This document shows, piece after piece, positions 1 to 6,309 of a stretch of 11,249 nt of DNA. Within the stretch, counting starts at the first letter, position 1; every line of letters begins with the position of its first letter. The DNA is from ANME-2 cluster archaeon (lineage in GTDB: Archaea; Halobacteriota; Methanosarcinia; Methanosarcinales; Methanocomedenaceae): NCBI GenBank assembly GCA_022353185.1, contig JAKRWB010000702.1, forward strand, positions 1 to 11,249, given 5' to 3'. The notes below the pieces were generated by a model that worked only from the letters and a program-made list of their open reading frames with translations, had not been told where the DNA came from and searched no databases. The position numbers and the translations under genes are program-made.

Positions 1-504
1 AACCAGTTCTTCCAGTCCCTCGTATACCATTGGTTCGCCGCCGTCAAAAATTATCTGTGTGGCCCCCATGTCTACAGACTGGTCAATGATATCCTTGATT
101 GCCGGAATTGATAGACTTGTCTTGTGCCTGGTATCCGGCAGGGCGCAATGAATGCAGCGGTTCGGGCACTCTTCTGTGATAGAAATGGTCACCTGTTCCG
201 GGTTAGTGGATGCAGGTATGCCCAGTTTCCATAAAGTCCGGGCTATCATGTTCTTTGCCTGGCTGCGTACCAGCCGATCATAGGCAATGGAGGGAATAGG
301 GGGCATCCAGGTAGAAAAATAGAGTGTGTCATCAGTAACCCTGACTGGAATCTGTCTGTCAAATATACCCAGCATATCCCTTAGTAAATGATTTAAAACA
401 GGTGCAAACAGACCGGTTGTTTGTGTTCTTACCAATCCACCATCAATGCTGGCATATACTTTGAATAACAAATTCCGGTATATCTCAAATTTTGCTACAG
501 TCAT
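1..504 (-). CDS. Radical SAM protein, N-terminal part (cut by window edge)
   Basis: Translating the minus strand from the ATG at 504 gives 168 residues with no stop before the window edge, so the C-terminal part is missing. Residues 113-120 (CPNRCIHC) form the CxxxCxxC motif that binds the [4Fe-4S] cluster of radical SAM enzymes. FDGGEP at 153-158 is the GGE motif that contacts S-adenosylmethionine. The barrel therefore begins near residue 105, after an N-terminal region of about 100 residues (IYRNLLFKVYAS and onwards) that I do not recognise. The motif layout resembles PqqE/NirJ/SPASM-type enzymes, but any SPASM domain would lie in the missing part, so the substrate is unknown. No strong ribosome binding site precedes the ATG. 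It is divergent from the VIT1-like gene. The radical SAM assignment is firm; the subfamily is not known. Confidence 0.88.
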   Translation of the reverse strand, partial: MTVAKFEIYRNLLFKVYASIDGGLVRTQTTGLFAPVLNHLLRDMLGIFDRQIPVRVTDDTLYFSTWMPPIPSIAYDRLVRSQAKNMIARTLWKLGIPASTNPEQVTISITEECPNRCIHCALPDTRHKTSLSIPAIKDIIDQSVDMGATQIIFDGGEPMVYEGLEELV

Positions 505-586
505 GGTCAGATATCCGCAGAATATTAATTACTAAGTTGTTCCCTGAATTGTTATCTAAATCTTTCCAACAGGCATAGATTTATTG

Positions 587-596
587 CTATATATCC
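587..596 (+). promoter_or_regulatory. Probable TATA box of the VIT1-like gene
   Basis: The sequence gctatatatc is centred about 26 bases before the ATG at 618, the usual archaeal distance from TATA box to transcription start. No Shine-Dalgarno sequence lies before the ATG, so the transcript is probably leaderless. This is inferred from spacing only. Confidence 0.45.
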
Positions 597-617
597 AATA
601 TAACACCCGTATATCAA

Positions 618-1151
618 ATGGAAGATAAAATTGAACGCAGAAGATATATAATCTTGGGATGTACCAGTGGCACACTTGCGATTCTGGGTGTAGTCACAGG
701 AGCATCTGTATCAGGAGATTGCAGCTTTATCATCAATGCAGCACTGGCAGGTGCCTTAGCTCTTGCAATGGCTAATGGTATGGGTTCATTTATCACATTG
801 GGTGACACTGAATTTGGCAAACTCTCCCGGCTTGAAAAACCACTGATGAGAAGCCTTGACAATACCAAAATAGAACAGCTTGCCAAAAAGAAAATCAGAG
901 CACATTCCCTCATACATGCTGCTGCCTCTTTTATGGGGTCAATGGTCCCCATATTACCTTTCATATTACTTGACAACCAGCAACTCGAGGTTTCCATGGG
1001 TTTGAGTATCGCCGCCCTGGCAGTGCTGGGCTTGTACTGGGGACGGATTATGGAACAGAACATGGTGCTTCATTCCATACGCCTGGCAGTATTAGGGGCG
1101 GTAATTGCGTTAACAGTGAACTTTTTATTTCGCTACATTCAGATGGCATAA
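618..1151 (+). CDS. VIT1/CCC1-family membrane protein, short archaeal form
   Basis: This 177-residue protein has about five predicted membrane segments (roughly residues 11-31, 35-60, 100-118, 124-142 and 152-172). The pattern fits the VIT1/CCC1 family: a first helix with LGVVTGAS (23-30), a second rich in small residues (AGALALAMANGMGSF, 44-58) followed at once by acidic residues, and a third with SFMGSMVPILPF (104-115). Characterised members move Fe2+ or Mn2+ across membranes in exchange for protons. The cytoplasmic stretch between helices 2 and 3 is only about 40 residues, shorter than the metal-binding helices of plant and yeast members, which matches the small archaeal subgroup of about 170 residues. 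The metal specificity is therefore an inference. The last 13 bases overlap the convergent antiporter gene. The start is the ATG at 618; no ribosome binding site is visible. Confidence 0.75.
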   Translation: MEDKIERRRYIILGCTSGTLAILGVVTGASVSGDCSFIINAALAGALALAMANGMGSFITLGDTEFGKLSRLEKPLMRSLDNTKIEQLAKKKIRAHSLIHAAASFMGSMVPILPFILLDNQQLEVSMGLSIAALAVLGLYWGRIMEQNMVLHSIRLAVLGAVIALTVNFLFRYIQMA

Positions 1152-2062
1152 GTATAGCCGATAAAAAATACATACATTGCCAAATACAGAATCCCCCACA
1201 TTCGGGATATCTTTTTTTTCCTGACAATCACCACCAAGATAAGTGACAACAGCATCATGTATGCGATATTGAACCTGAATAGATTTGGCTCATCCACAAC
1301 CACTTCGTTTATTATGGATGCAGTGCCCATTGCCAGGACTACATTAGTGATATTGGAACCCACAATATTTCCCAGTATCAACATGGTGAAACCCCGCTTG
1401 GCTGCTGCTACTGATACTGTAAGTTCTGGAAGCGATGTACCCAGTGCTACTATGGTAAGGCCAATAACGGCACTTGAAATACCAAGTTCGCCTGCCATCA
1501 AAACCGCTGAATCAACCAGCAATTTACTTCCCAGCAGTACACCTCCCAGGCTCAACATGGTATAAAACATTGCTTTTACATCAAACCGGGTTTTATCATT
1601 TTCCTCTTTTGGTTTTGTGTGGGACTTCAATAAATACAGTATGTATAAAGTGTACACCGCACACAAAACTACGCCTTCTACCCTGGTTATGCGCTCGCCA
1701 GTCAGGATGGTAATTATCCCGAAAGCCAAAATAAGTATGTGAATTATGCTATCCCTGAACATGTGGCTACCAGAAATAACTGTATTCCTGATGAAAAATG
1801 CAATGCCAAGTACAAACGCAATATTTGTGATATTGGACCCGATAACATTACCCAGCACAATACCGGAATCTCCAGTATATGCAGCATAACCACTTATCAT
1901 TATCTCGGGCAGGGATGTCCCTATACCCACAATAGTCATCCCTATAAAAAAATGTGAAACTCCAAAAGACTGCGCCAGTCTGGAAGCATTTTCTGTAAAG
2001 ATTTCGCTTGAATATACCAGAATAAAAAGTGCAATGATAAATATCAGTATCTCAAAGAGCAT
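1139..2062 (-). CDS. Calcium/sodium antiporter (CaCA family, YrbG-like)
   Basis: This 307-residue integral membrane protein is built from two homologous halves, as in the Ca2+/cation antiporter superfamily. The first half carries the alpha-1 repeat GIGTSLPE (46-53) and GNVIGSNITN (71-80). The second carries ALGTSLPE (206-213) and GNIVGSNITN (231-240). In NCX structures such as NCX_Mj the glutamates of these GTSLPE motifs bind the ions, and both (E53 and E213) are present. A polar loop near 146-162 separates the halves. About ten hydrophobic segments fit full family length. It probably exchanges Na+ for Ca2+ at the cytoplasmic membrane. AGGA lies 7 bases before the ATG, which supports the start. 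It follows dmrX on the same strand after 66 bases, and a TATA-like GATAAATAC in that gap may give it its own promoter. Confidence 0.92.
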   Translation of the reverse strand: MLFEILIFIIALFILVYSSEIFTENASRLAQSFGVSHFFIGMTIVGIGTSLPEIMISGYAAYTGDSGIVLGNVIGSNITNIAFVLGIAFFIRNTVISGSHMFRDSIIHILILAFGIITILTGERITRVEGVVLCAVYTLYILYLLKSHTKPKEENDKTRFDVKAMFYTMLSLGGVLLGSKLLVDSAVLMAGELGISSAVIGLTIVALGTSLPELTVSVAAAKRGFTMLILGNIVGSNITNVVLAMGTASIINEVVVDEPNLFRFNIAYMMLLSLILVVIVRKKKISRMWGILYLAMYVFFIGYTYAI

Positions 2063-2128
2063 CGTAATTCCTATTGAGCTTCCAGATGTATGGGATAGTA
2101 TTTATCGTTGCATGAATTGTCGGGCTTC

Positions 2129-2827
2129 CTAAATAATATCAAGGACGTCATAGGGGCTTTCAAACACAGTAATCTCATCCAGTCCCCTTAATTTCTGGAC
2201 GTTCTTGTAGTCCAGGTCTCTCACCTTTAGTTCCACTTCACCGCCCTTTATGGCACCGTACTGACACAGTTCGATACAGTTACCACAGCCCTCACACAGT
2301 AGCAGGTCAATTTGTGGTTCAAGTGTTATAGCATGGTTGGGGCAGTTATCCCTGGGAGGACATACATCACACATCACGCATAAATCCCTGTCAATTCCAT
2401 AGGGGAGCTCTGAACGTATAACTCCGGCAATATCCACCGGTATCACATATACCGGCACACCTCCTTTTACTGCCTGGGTAACGGCATTGGTAACAAGGGT
2501 ATCAGCAATACCGTATGCAATCTTTGCCACGGTATTGGACGTGGCAGGTGTCAATATCAGATAATCATATTTACCCATCAGGAACCGGCCAACTTTAGGG
2601 TAACTGTAACCCTGGTCCCTTTCAAGGAATATTTCTTCCATGTATCCGCCCGGTGCGATCTCCTTCATTGAATCGAGCAGGCCGTACATTTTTAGCACCT
2701 CTTCTCCCGCTCCGGATATGAAAATGGATACCTTGAGGTCCGAATGTTCAGCTTTTAGTTTCCTGAAAACTTCAAAACTATCATTAATAAAATGTCCTGC
2801 TCCGGTAATTGCCCATGCTATTCTCAT
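2129..2827 (-). CDS. dmrX: Dihydromethanopterin reductase (acceptor)-like Fe-S flavoprotein
   Basis: This 232-residue protein combines a flavoprotein domain (about 1-140) with a C-terminal bacterial-type ferredoxin domain. The flavin part has the N-terminal strand MRIAWAITGAGH and the TPATSNTVAKIAYGIADTLV segment (93-112) typical of the AfpA/DmrB/flavoprotein family. The ferredoxin part has two cysteine sets for [4Fe-4S] clusters: C150, C153, C156 and C162, then C178, C181, C184 and C188. This architecture matches the Methanosarcina mazei enzyme DmrX, which reduces dihydromethanopterin to tetrahydromethanopterin, the one-carbon carrier of methanogenesis. Electrons would enter through the Fe-S clusters and reach the pterin through FMN. 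The protein is soluble. The start is supported by GGGA before the ATG. It could instead be another archaeal flavoprotein of the same fold with a different acceptor, so the symbol rests on family resemblance. Confidence 0.78.
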   Translation of the reverse strand: MRIAWAITGAGHFINDSFEVFRKLKAEHSDLKVSIFISGAGEEVLKMYGLLDSMKEIAPGGYMEEIFLERDQGYSYPKVGRFLMGKYDYLILTPATSNTVAKIAYGIADTLVTNAVTQAVKGGVPVYVIPVDIAGVIRSELPYGIDRDLCVMCDVCPPRDNCPNHAITLEPQIDLLLCEGCGNCIELCQYGAIKGGEVELKVRDLDYKNVQKLRGLDEITVFESPYDVLDII

Positions 2828-2844
2828 GTCCCTGTCCCTCGTAC

Positions 2845-2875
2845 ATTAATGGATACTATATAATTAATCATTAAT
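2845..2875. promoter_or_regulatory. AT-rich divergent promoter region with three ATTAAT copies
   Basis: ATTAAT occurs at 2845-2850, 2863-2868 and 2870-2875, just upstream of the dmrX start on the minus strand. The last two copies form a short inverted repeat around one base. The TATA-like aattatatag on the minus strand lies in the same stretch. This could be an operator for dmrX, or simply low-complexity promoter DNA. Confidence 0.3.
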
Positions 2876-2923
2876 AGTTTATATCTTTAATCAATACCTC
2901 ATTTCAACACTTCTTATCAACAC

Positions 2924-2932
2924 CTATTTATG
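2924..2932 (+). promoter_or_regulatory. Probable TATA box of the HAD hydrolase gene
   Basis: The sequence ctatttatg is centred about 28 bases before the ATG at 2956. No Shine-Dalgarno sequence precedes that ATG, so a leaderless transcript is likely. Spacing is the only evidence. Confidence 0.35.
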
Positions 2933-2955
2933 CCTGTCAACACAAATATTTCAAT

Positions 2956-3633
2956 ATGTCTATAAAGGCCGTCCTGTTTGATCTGGATAATACGCTGCTG
3001 GACTTCTCAGAAATGAAACGAATGGCAGTGAACATGGCTATACGTGCAATGATAGATCAGGGACTGGATATGGACCCGAAAGAGGCATTTGAGAGCATAT
3101 TCCAGACCTACTGGGAAATTGGTATTGAATCTGACAATGCCTTCAGTGAATTCTTAAAACGCAGATTCGGCCAGGTTGACGAGCGTATCCTTGCAGCGGG
3201 TGTGAATGCATACCTGCGTACGAAACCTTCGTTCCTTGAACCGTACCCCAATGTGGTGCCGACTCTCATTAAACTCATCAAACACGGTCTGGTTATAGGC
3301 ATTGTAACCGATGCTCCCAGGCTTAAGGGTTGGCAGCGGCTGTGTGCCGTGAGGCTACAGCATTTCTTTGACCATGTAATTACCAGGGATGATAGCGGTG
3401 CACCAAAAAGAGACGGCCTGCCCTTTGAGTATGCACTGGGGCAGCTGCAACTGGAGCCACAAGAGGTTCTGTTCGTAGGCGATAGTGTGGAACGGGATAT
3501 CATAGGTGCAAGGGCGGCAGGCATGGTGACTGCACTGGCAGCTTATGGTACCAAGGACACACCCGAAGATATAGAGGCGGCCAGACCAGACCACATTCTG
3601 TCCGATTTTAAGGAATTACTGGGCATCATTTAA
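2956..3633 (+). CDS. HAD-superfamily phosphatase (TIGR02253-like)
   Basis: The 225-residue protein has all four haloacid dehalogenase motifs. Motif I is FDLDNT (8-13), with D9 as the likely nucleophile and D11 as the general acid/base. Motif II is VTD, with T118. The motif III lysine is probably K151 in KRDG. Motif IV is VGDSVERD (174-181), with D176 and D181 for Mg2+. A helical cap (about 16-95) sits between motifs I and II, as in subfamily I enzymes. Archaeal members of this size are annotated as HAD hydrolases of the TIGR02253 type, some with phosphatase activity on small phosphorylated metabolites. The substrate here cannot be read from the sequence. It lies 73 bases upstream of nadC on the same strand, but a shared role with NAD synthesis is only a possibility. 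Confidence 0.88.
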   Translation: MSIKAVLFDLDNTLLDFSEMKRMAVNMAIRAMIDQGLDMDPKEAFESIFQTYWEIGIESDNAFSEFLKRRFGQVDERILAAGVNAYLRTKPSFLEPYPNVVPTLIKLIKHGLVIGIVTDAPRLKGWQRLCAVRLQHFFDHVITRDDSGAPKRDGLPFEYALGQLQLEPQEVLFVGDSVERDIIGARAAGMVTALAAYGTKDTPEDIEAARPDHILSDFKELLGII

Positions 3634-3677
3634 TGGGAATTATCGATACTAATAAATCTGTTCAGCCTTATGTTAAG

Positions 3678-3699
3678 CTTTAAATACTGTAACAGGTGG
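3678..3699 (+). promoter_or_regulatory. TATA-like box and ribosome binding site before nadC
   Basis: Two signals lie before the TTG start at 3707. The TATA-like ctttaaatactg (3678-3689) would place transcription start almost on the TTG. The Shine-Dalgarno-like AGGTGG (3694-3699) sits 7 bases before it. The two exclude each other in a leaderless mRNA, so either nadC is read through from the HAD gene and uses the ribosome site, or it has its own leaderless transcript. Confidence 0.4.
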
Positions 3700-3706
3700 T
3701 TCGAGA

Positions 3707-4519
3707 TTGCTGATTACTGAACTGGAACAATTCATCCAGGAGGATGTGGGTGACGATGATACTTCATGTTCCATTGTGCCTGATACCTGGGTGCATGCCA
3801 GGATAATCACCAAAGAGGCGGGGGTACTGGCCGGACTGGAAGAGTGCAGGCAGGTAATTGAATATTTCGGGCTGGAATTCGAGCCAGGTTTTGATGATGG
3901 GGATGCCATAAATCCAGGGGATGTGGTTGCGGATATATGGGGTATGGCCCCTGATGTATTGAGGGCTGAGAGGTTGAGCCTGAATTTCCTGTGCAGGATG
4001 AGCGGGATTGCCACAGTGACCGCTCGCTGCGTAGCCGATGCCGGCGGTGTAAGAGTAGCTTGTACCCGAAAGACCACGCCCGGTTTCCGTAAGTTCGAGA
4101 AAAAAGCGGTCCGGCTGGGCGGTGGGGATACCCACAGGTTCAACCTGTCCGATGCAGTGATGATAAAAGATAACCACATCGCTATCATGGGCATTGAAAA
4201 TGCTATTAAGGCCGCCCGTGCTGAAGCCAGTTTTACTAAGAAGATAGAGGTTGAAGTATCCAGTGCTGATGAAATGCTGGCTGCGGCCAGAGGCGGCGCC
4301 GATATAATCATGTTTGATAACATGCTGCCTGATGAGATCAGGCAGTGCATCCAGACCCTCGATGATGCAAAACTCCGCAAGGGAATAATACTGGAAGCTT
4401 CAGGTGGTATCAATCCTGATAATATCAGTGAATATGCGCATACCGGAGTGAATGTAGTCTCCATGGGTTCACTTATACATTCCTCACGCTGGCTGGATAT
4501 GGGCCTGGATATTCTGTAA
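3707..4519 (+). CDS. nadC: Nicotinate-nucleotide pyrophosphorylase (carboxylating)
   Basis: The 270-residue product is a full-length quinolinate phosphoribosyltransferase. It converts quinolinate and PRPP to nicotinate mononucleotide, CO2 and pyrophosphate, the entry from de novo quinolinate synthesis into NAD in the cytoplasm. Diagnostic segments are RKTTPGFRKFEKKAV (121-135), GGGDTHRFNLSD (138-149) and MIKDNH (152-157), which supply the basic quinolinate pocket. EVEVSS (181-186), FDNM (203-206), EASGGI (230-235) and the SMGSLIHSS strand (252-260) form the phosphate-binding end of the barrel. The N-terminal alpha/beta sandwich covers about residues 1-105. The start is a TTG with AGGTGG 7 bases upstream. 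There is no ATG in frame until the middle of the protein, and homologues begin at this point, so TTG is preferred. nadA and nadB are not in the window. Confidence 0.95.
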   Translation: MLITELEQFIQEDVGDDDTSCSIVPDTWVHARIITKEAGVLAGLEECRQVIEYFGLEFEPGFDDGDAINPGDVVADIWGMAPDVLRAERLSLNFLCRMSGIATVTARCVADAGGVRVACTRKTTPGFRKFEKKAVRLGGGDTHRFNLSDAVMIKDNHIAIMGIENAIKAARAEASFTKKIEVEVSSADEMLAAARGGADIIMFDNMLPDEIRQCIQTLDDAKLRKGIILEASGGINPDNISEYAHTGVNVVSMGSLIHSSRWLDMGLDIL

Positions 4520-4616
4520 CTCATCCCGGCAACACGTTTCTTTTGCGTAGTGTTCTATATTTTAGTTAGCTACAGCCAGTTTTTATTGATTATTTTCACT
4601 CGCATTGTGGGTAAAA

Positions 4617-4632
4617 CGAAACATATATATAT
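4617..4632 (+). promoter_or_regulatory. BRE/TATA promoter of the small-protein cassette
   Basis: The stretch cgaaacatatatatat is a good archaeal BRE (cgaaa) plus TATA box. Transcription would begin near 4650-4655, close to or inside the first of two hairpins and about 60 bases before the first coding start. Confidence 0.55.
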
Positions 4633-4637
4633 GGAAA

Positions 4638-4680
4638 GCATTATAATGATTATTATCATAATGCTCATAATGATGAGCAT
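4638..4680. repeat. Two tandem hairpins downstream of the promoter
   Basis: The first element (4638-4664) has the stem GCATT / AATGC enclosing ATGAT / ATCAT around TATT, with a three-base bulge on the left. The second (4661-4680) is a perfect 8-bp inverted repeat, ATGCTCAT / ATGAGCAT, around AATG. CATAATG is also repeated directly at 4657 and 4666. They sit at or just after the expected transcription start, so they could be a repressor site or a folded mRNA leader. Confidence 0.6.
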
Positions 4681-4715
4681 AAGAACAGCGAGACAAGAAA
4701 AAAATGGTGAATAAT

Positions 4716-4859
4716 ATGAGAATAGTACACGTACAATCGGTCCTACCTGAAGAAGATATAATTGCACTCAAGTTAAAAACGGGCGAATCTTCTACCAAAG
4801 ATGCCATTTCAAAGGCAGTGTACTACTACCTCGATGAAAAAATAGAAAAATATCAATAA
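4716..4859 (+). CDS. Small DUF5371-like protein (ribbon-helix-helix-like)
   Basis: The product is 47 residues: a short strand (RIVHVQSVLPEED) followed by LKLKTGESSTKDAISKAV and a final helix YYYLDEKIEKYQ. The layout of a strand, a TG(E)SS turn and an amphipathic helix resembles the ribbon-helix-helix fold of small DNA-binding proteins. It also resembles the DUF5371 proteins of Methanosarcinales as I remember them. The ATG at 4716 is chosen because GGTGA ends 5 bases before it. An in-frame ATG at 4704 would add four residues but overlaps that site. The gene is followed after 13 bases by the 95-residue unknown, with tandem hairpins and a TATA box upstream, so autoregulation is plausible. Function is not established. 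Confidence 0.7.
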   Translation: MRIVHVQSVLPEEDIIALKLKTGESSTKDAISKAVYYYLDEKIEKYQ

Positions 4860-4872
4860 ATGGGTGATCATA

Positions 4873-5160
4873 ATGAACGCTACAATTAGATGCATGGCAG
4901 CCGCTCCGAAAGAAATAATCGGTCGATATGATATGGAATCCATGATGCAGCTTGCTTTCAGCATAGGTAAAAACGGAGACTTAAACCTATGTTTCGGAGA
5001 TTCTATCCACACAGACGAACCTATAGAGCACGAGAAGATGACAGACACCGCCTACCCCAATAGTGGTGAGGTATTCTATGGCAAACAGGGTCTCTGGCTT
5101 TCTATGTTTACAAGACACATGGAAGGAGCTTCCATGATTGAGATTGAAATGGATGAGTAA
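4873..5160 (+). CDS. Unrecognised 95-residue protein, second gene of the small cassette
   Basis: I do not recognise this family. The product is acidic towards its C-terminus (MIEIEMDE), with no membrane segment, signal peptide or clear catalytic motif. It has two cysteines (C7, C42) and is rich in methionine (about a dozen, including MESMMQ at 20-25). The core alternates short hydrophobic strands (DLNLCFGD, EVFYGKQGLWLSMF) and suggests a small alpha/beta fold. The ATG at 4873 is preferred because GGGTGATC (4861-4868) is a well-placed ribosome binding site. A GTG at 4864 would lie inside that site. It begins 13 bases after the DUF5371-like gene, which implies one transcript. A partner of the upstream protein, for example in a toxin-antitoxin-like or sensor/regulator pair, is possible but only inferred from arrangement. 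Confidence 0.7.
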   Translation: MNATIRCMAAAPKEIIGRYDMESMMQLAFSIGKNGDLNLCFGDSIHTDEPIEHEKMTDTAYPNSGEVFYGKQGLWLSMFTRHMEGASMIEIEMDE

Positions 5161-5163
5161 TCC

Positions 5164-5184
5164 ATTTTTTAATTATTTTCATTT
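5164..5184 (+). terminator. Possible T-rich terminator of the small cassette
   Basis: A run of six Ts (5165-5170) followed by attattttcattt begins four bases after the stop codon at 5160. Archaeal RNA polymerase commonly stops at such T tracts without a hairpin. Confidence 0.4.
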
Positions 5185-5190
5185 AGAATA

Positions 5191-5270
5191 GTTGCAATGG
5201 GTTTGGACCAGATACCTTGAACCATGAAGTAGAGCATGGTATTCAGGTGTTATGTGGTATCCATTGCAAC
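5191..5270. repeat. 80-nt rod-like inverted repeat between convergent genes
   Basis: The outer arms GTTGCAATGG (5191-5200) and CCATTGCAAC (5261-5270) are perfect complements over 10 bp. Inside them, ACCA (5207-5210) can pair with TGGT (5255-5258), ATACCT (5212-5217) with AGGTGT (5245-5250, with a G-U), and ACCATG (5221-5226) perfectly with CATGGT (5235-5240) around an 8-base loop. The result is one long interrupted hairpin with no open reading frame. It lies between the ends of the plus-strand cassette and the minus-strand aks-type operon, so it could be a structured 3' region, a small RNA or a relic of a miniature mobile element. Confidence 0.6.
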
Positions 5271-5304
5271 CTTGAAGGATTTGATGAACACATAACTCAA
5301 CTTT

Positions 5305-6309
5305 TTATTTTCGTAAATTAGCAATATATCCCACTAATGCATCCGAAACGTCATTTGTGGATGCATGGCCGCCCAGATCAGTGGTTTTAATACCTTTCTC
5401 AAGTACATGGTCAACTGCTTGTTGTACCAGTTTAGCCTTTTCATGCTCTTCGGCCCATTCAAGCATCATTTTAGCACTTAAAATGGCTGCCAGCGGATTG
5501 GCGATACCCCTGCCTGCGATGTCGGGTGCCGAACCGTGCACGGGTTCAAAAAGCGCATACTTTTCGCCAATGTTGGCGCTGGGACACAGACCAAGACTGC
5601 CAACCAGGGCTGCTGACAGGTCGCTCAGGATGTCACCGAACAGATTTGTGGTAACCAGTATATCGTATTTCTGCGGTGCAAGGATAAGATTGTAGGCCAT
5701 GGCATCCACCAATGCCTCATCATACTGAACATCTTCCCCCTGCGCCACGTTAATACACACTTCACGGAAAAAACTGCATGATTTTAACACATTAGCCTTA
5801 TGGACTATGGTCAGTCGGTTCTTACGCTCTTTTGCCAGTTTAGATGCTGTCCGCGCGATACGCTCACTGCATTTACGGGTTATGGTGCGGATGCTCGTGG
5901 CCCTGTCTTCGCCAATTTCTTCCTTGCCGCCGTACAGTCCTTCAGTATTCTCCCGTACAATGATGAAATCAAAAGGTTCCTTTGCCACATAAGGAGTATC
6001 TACGGGAATGTTCAGTGACCGAAACGGCCTGACATTGGCATAGAGGTCAAGTTCACGCCTGATGTGCAGCAATACGCTCTGGTAATTGGGGTCACTGGGT
6101 GTGGTGATGGCACCCAAAAGGATGCAGTCACAATCCCGCATTACATCCAGGTCATTATCGTCCATTGCCCGGCCGGTACGTTCCCATTTGCCATATCCCA
6201 CTTCCACAGGCACAATTTCAAATTCAAGTCCTACCGCCTGCAGTACATTTACTGCAGGAGGGATTACTTCATGACCGACACCGTCCCCTTCAATCACTGC
6301 CACTTTCAT
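5305..6309 (-). CDS. aksF: NAD-dependent homoisocitrate / 3-isopropylmalate dehydrogenase
   Basis: The 334-residue enzyme is a full-length archaeal beta-decarboxylating dehydrogenase. Visible motifs are GDG (8-10), RRELDLYANVRP (84-95) with the substrate-binding arginines, RENTEGLYGG (119-128), HKANV (170-174) and TTNLFGDILSD (220-230), whose D226 and D230 bind the metal. EPVHGSAPDIAG (255-266) has the Asp-Ile pair that selects NAD over NADP. LeuB, AksF and homoisocitrate dehydrogenase share this layout. The region GAITTPSDPNYQS before the arginine helix looks more like Methanocaldococcus AksF (MJ1596) than its LeuB (MJ0720), judged from memory. With an aksE-type small subunit in the same operon, a role in chain elongation to 2-oxosuberate for coenzyme B is favoured. 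A leucine role or dual specificity cannot be excluded. Its ATG overlaps the upstream stop codon (ATGA), implying translational coupling. Confidence 0.75.
   Translation of the reverse strand: MKVAVIEGDGVGHEVIPPAVNVLQAVGLEFEIVPVEVGYGKWERTGRAMDDNDLDVMRDCDCILLGAITTPSDPNYQSVLLHIRRELDLYANVRPFRSLNIPVDTPYVAKEPFDFIIVRENTEGLYGGKEEIGEDRATSIRTITRKCSERIARTASKLAKERKNRLTIVHKANVLKSCSFFREVCINVAQGEDVQYDEALVDAMAYNLILAPQKYDILVTTNLFGDILSDLSAALVGSLGLCPSANIGEKYALFEPVHGSAPDIAGRGIANPLAAILSAKMMLEWAEEHEKAKLVQQAVDHVLEKGIKTTDLGGHASTNDVSDALVGYIANLRK

Noticed and set aside
614..1063. 149-residue minus-strand frame opposite the VIT1-like gene
   Set aside because: The plus-strand reading has a coherent membrane topology and family motifs; the antisense frame does not.
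3673..4524. Long 283-residue open frame on the minus strand opposite nadC
   Set aside because: It is the antisense shadow of a clear nadC gene; the translation is serine-rich with no family motif and no ribosome binding site.
4532..4556. Hairpin terminator after nadC (AACAC / GTGTT)
   Set aside because: The stem is only five pairs with a long loop and no T tract follows.
4570..4807. Two overlapping minus-strand frames with an isoleucine/methionine-rich segment
   Set aside because: They run through the AT-rich hairpins and the DUF5371-like gene; the apparent membrane helix is a product of the repeats.
4864..4866. GTG at 4864 as start of the 95-residue protein
   Set aside because: It lies inside the GGGTGATC ribosome binding site that serves the ATG at 4873.
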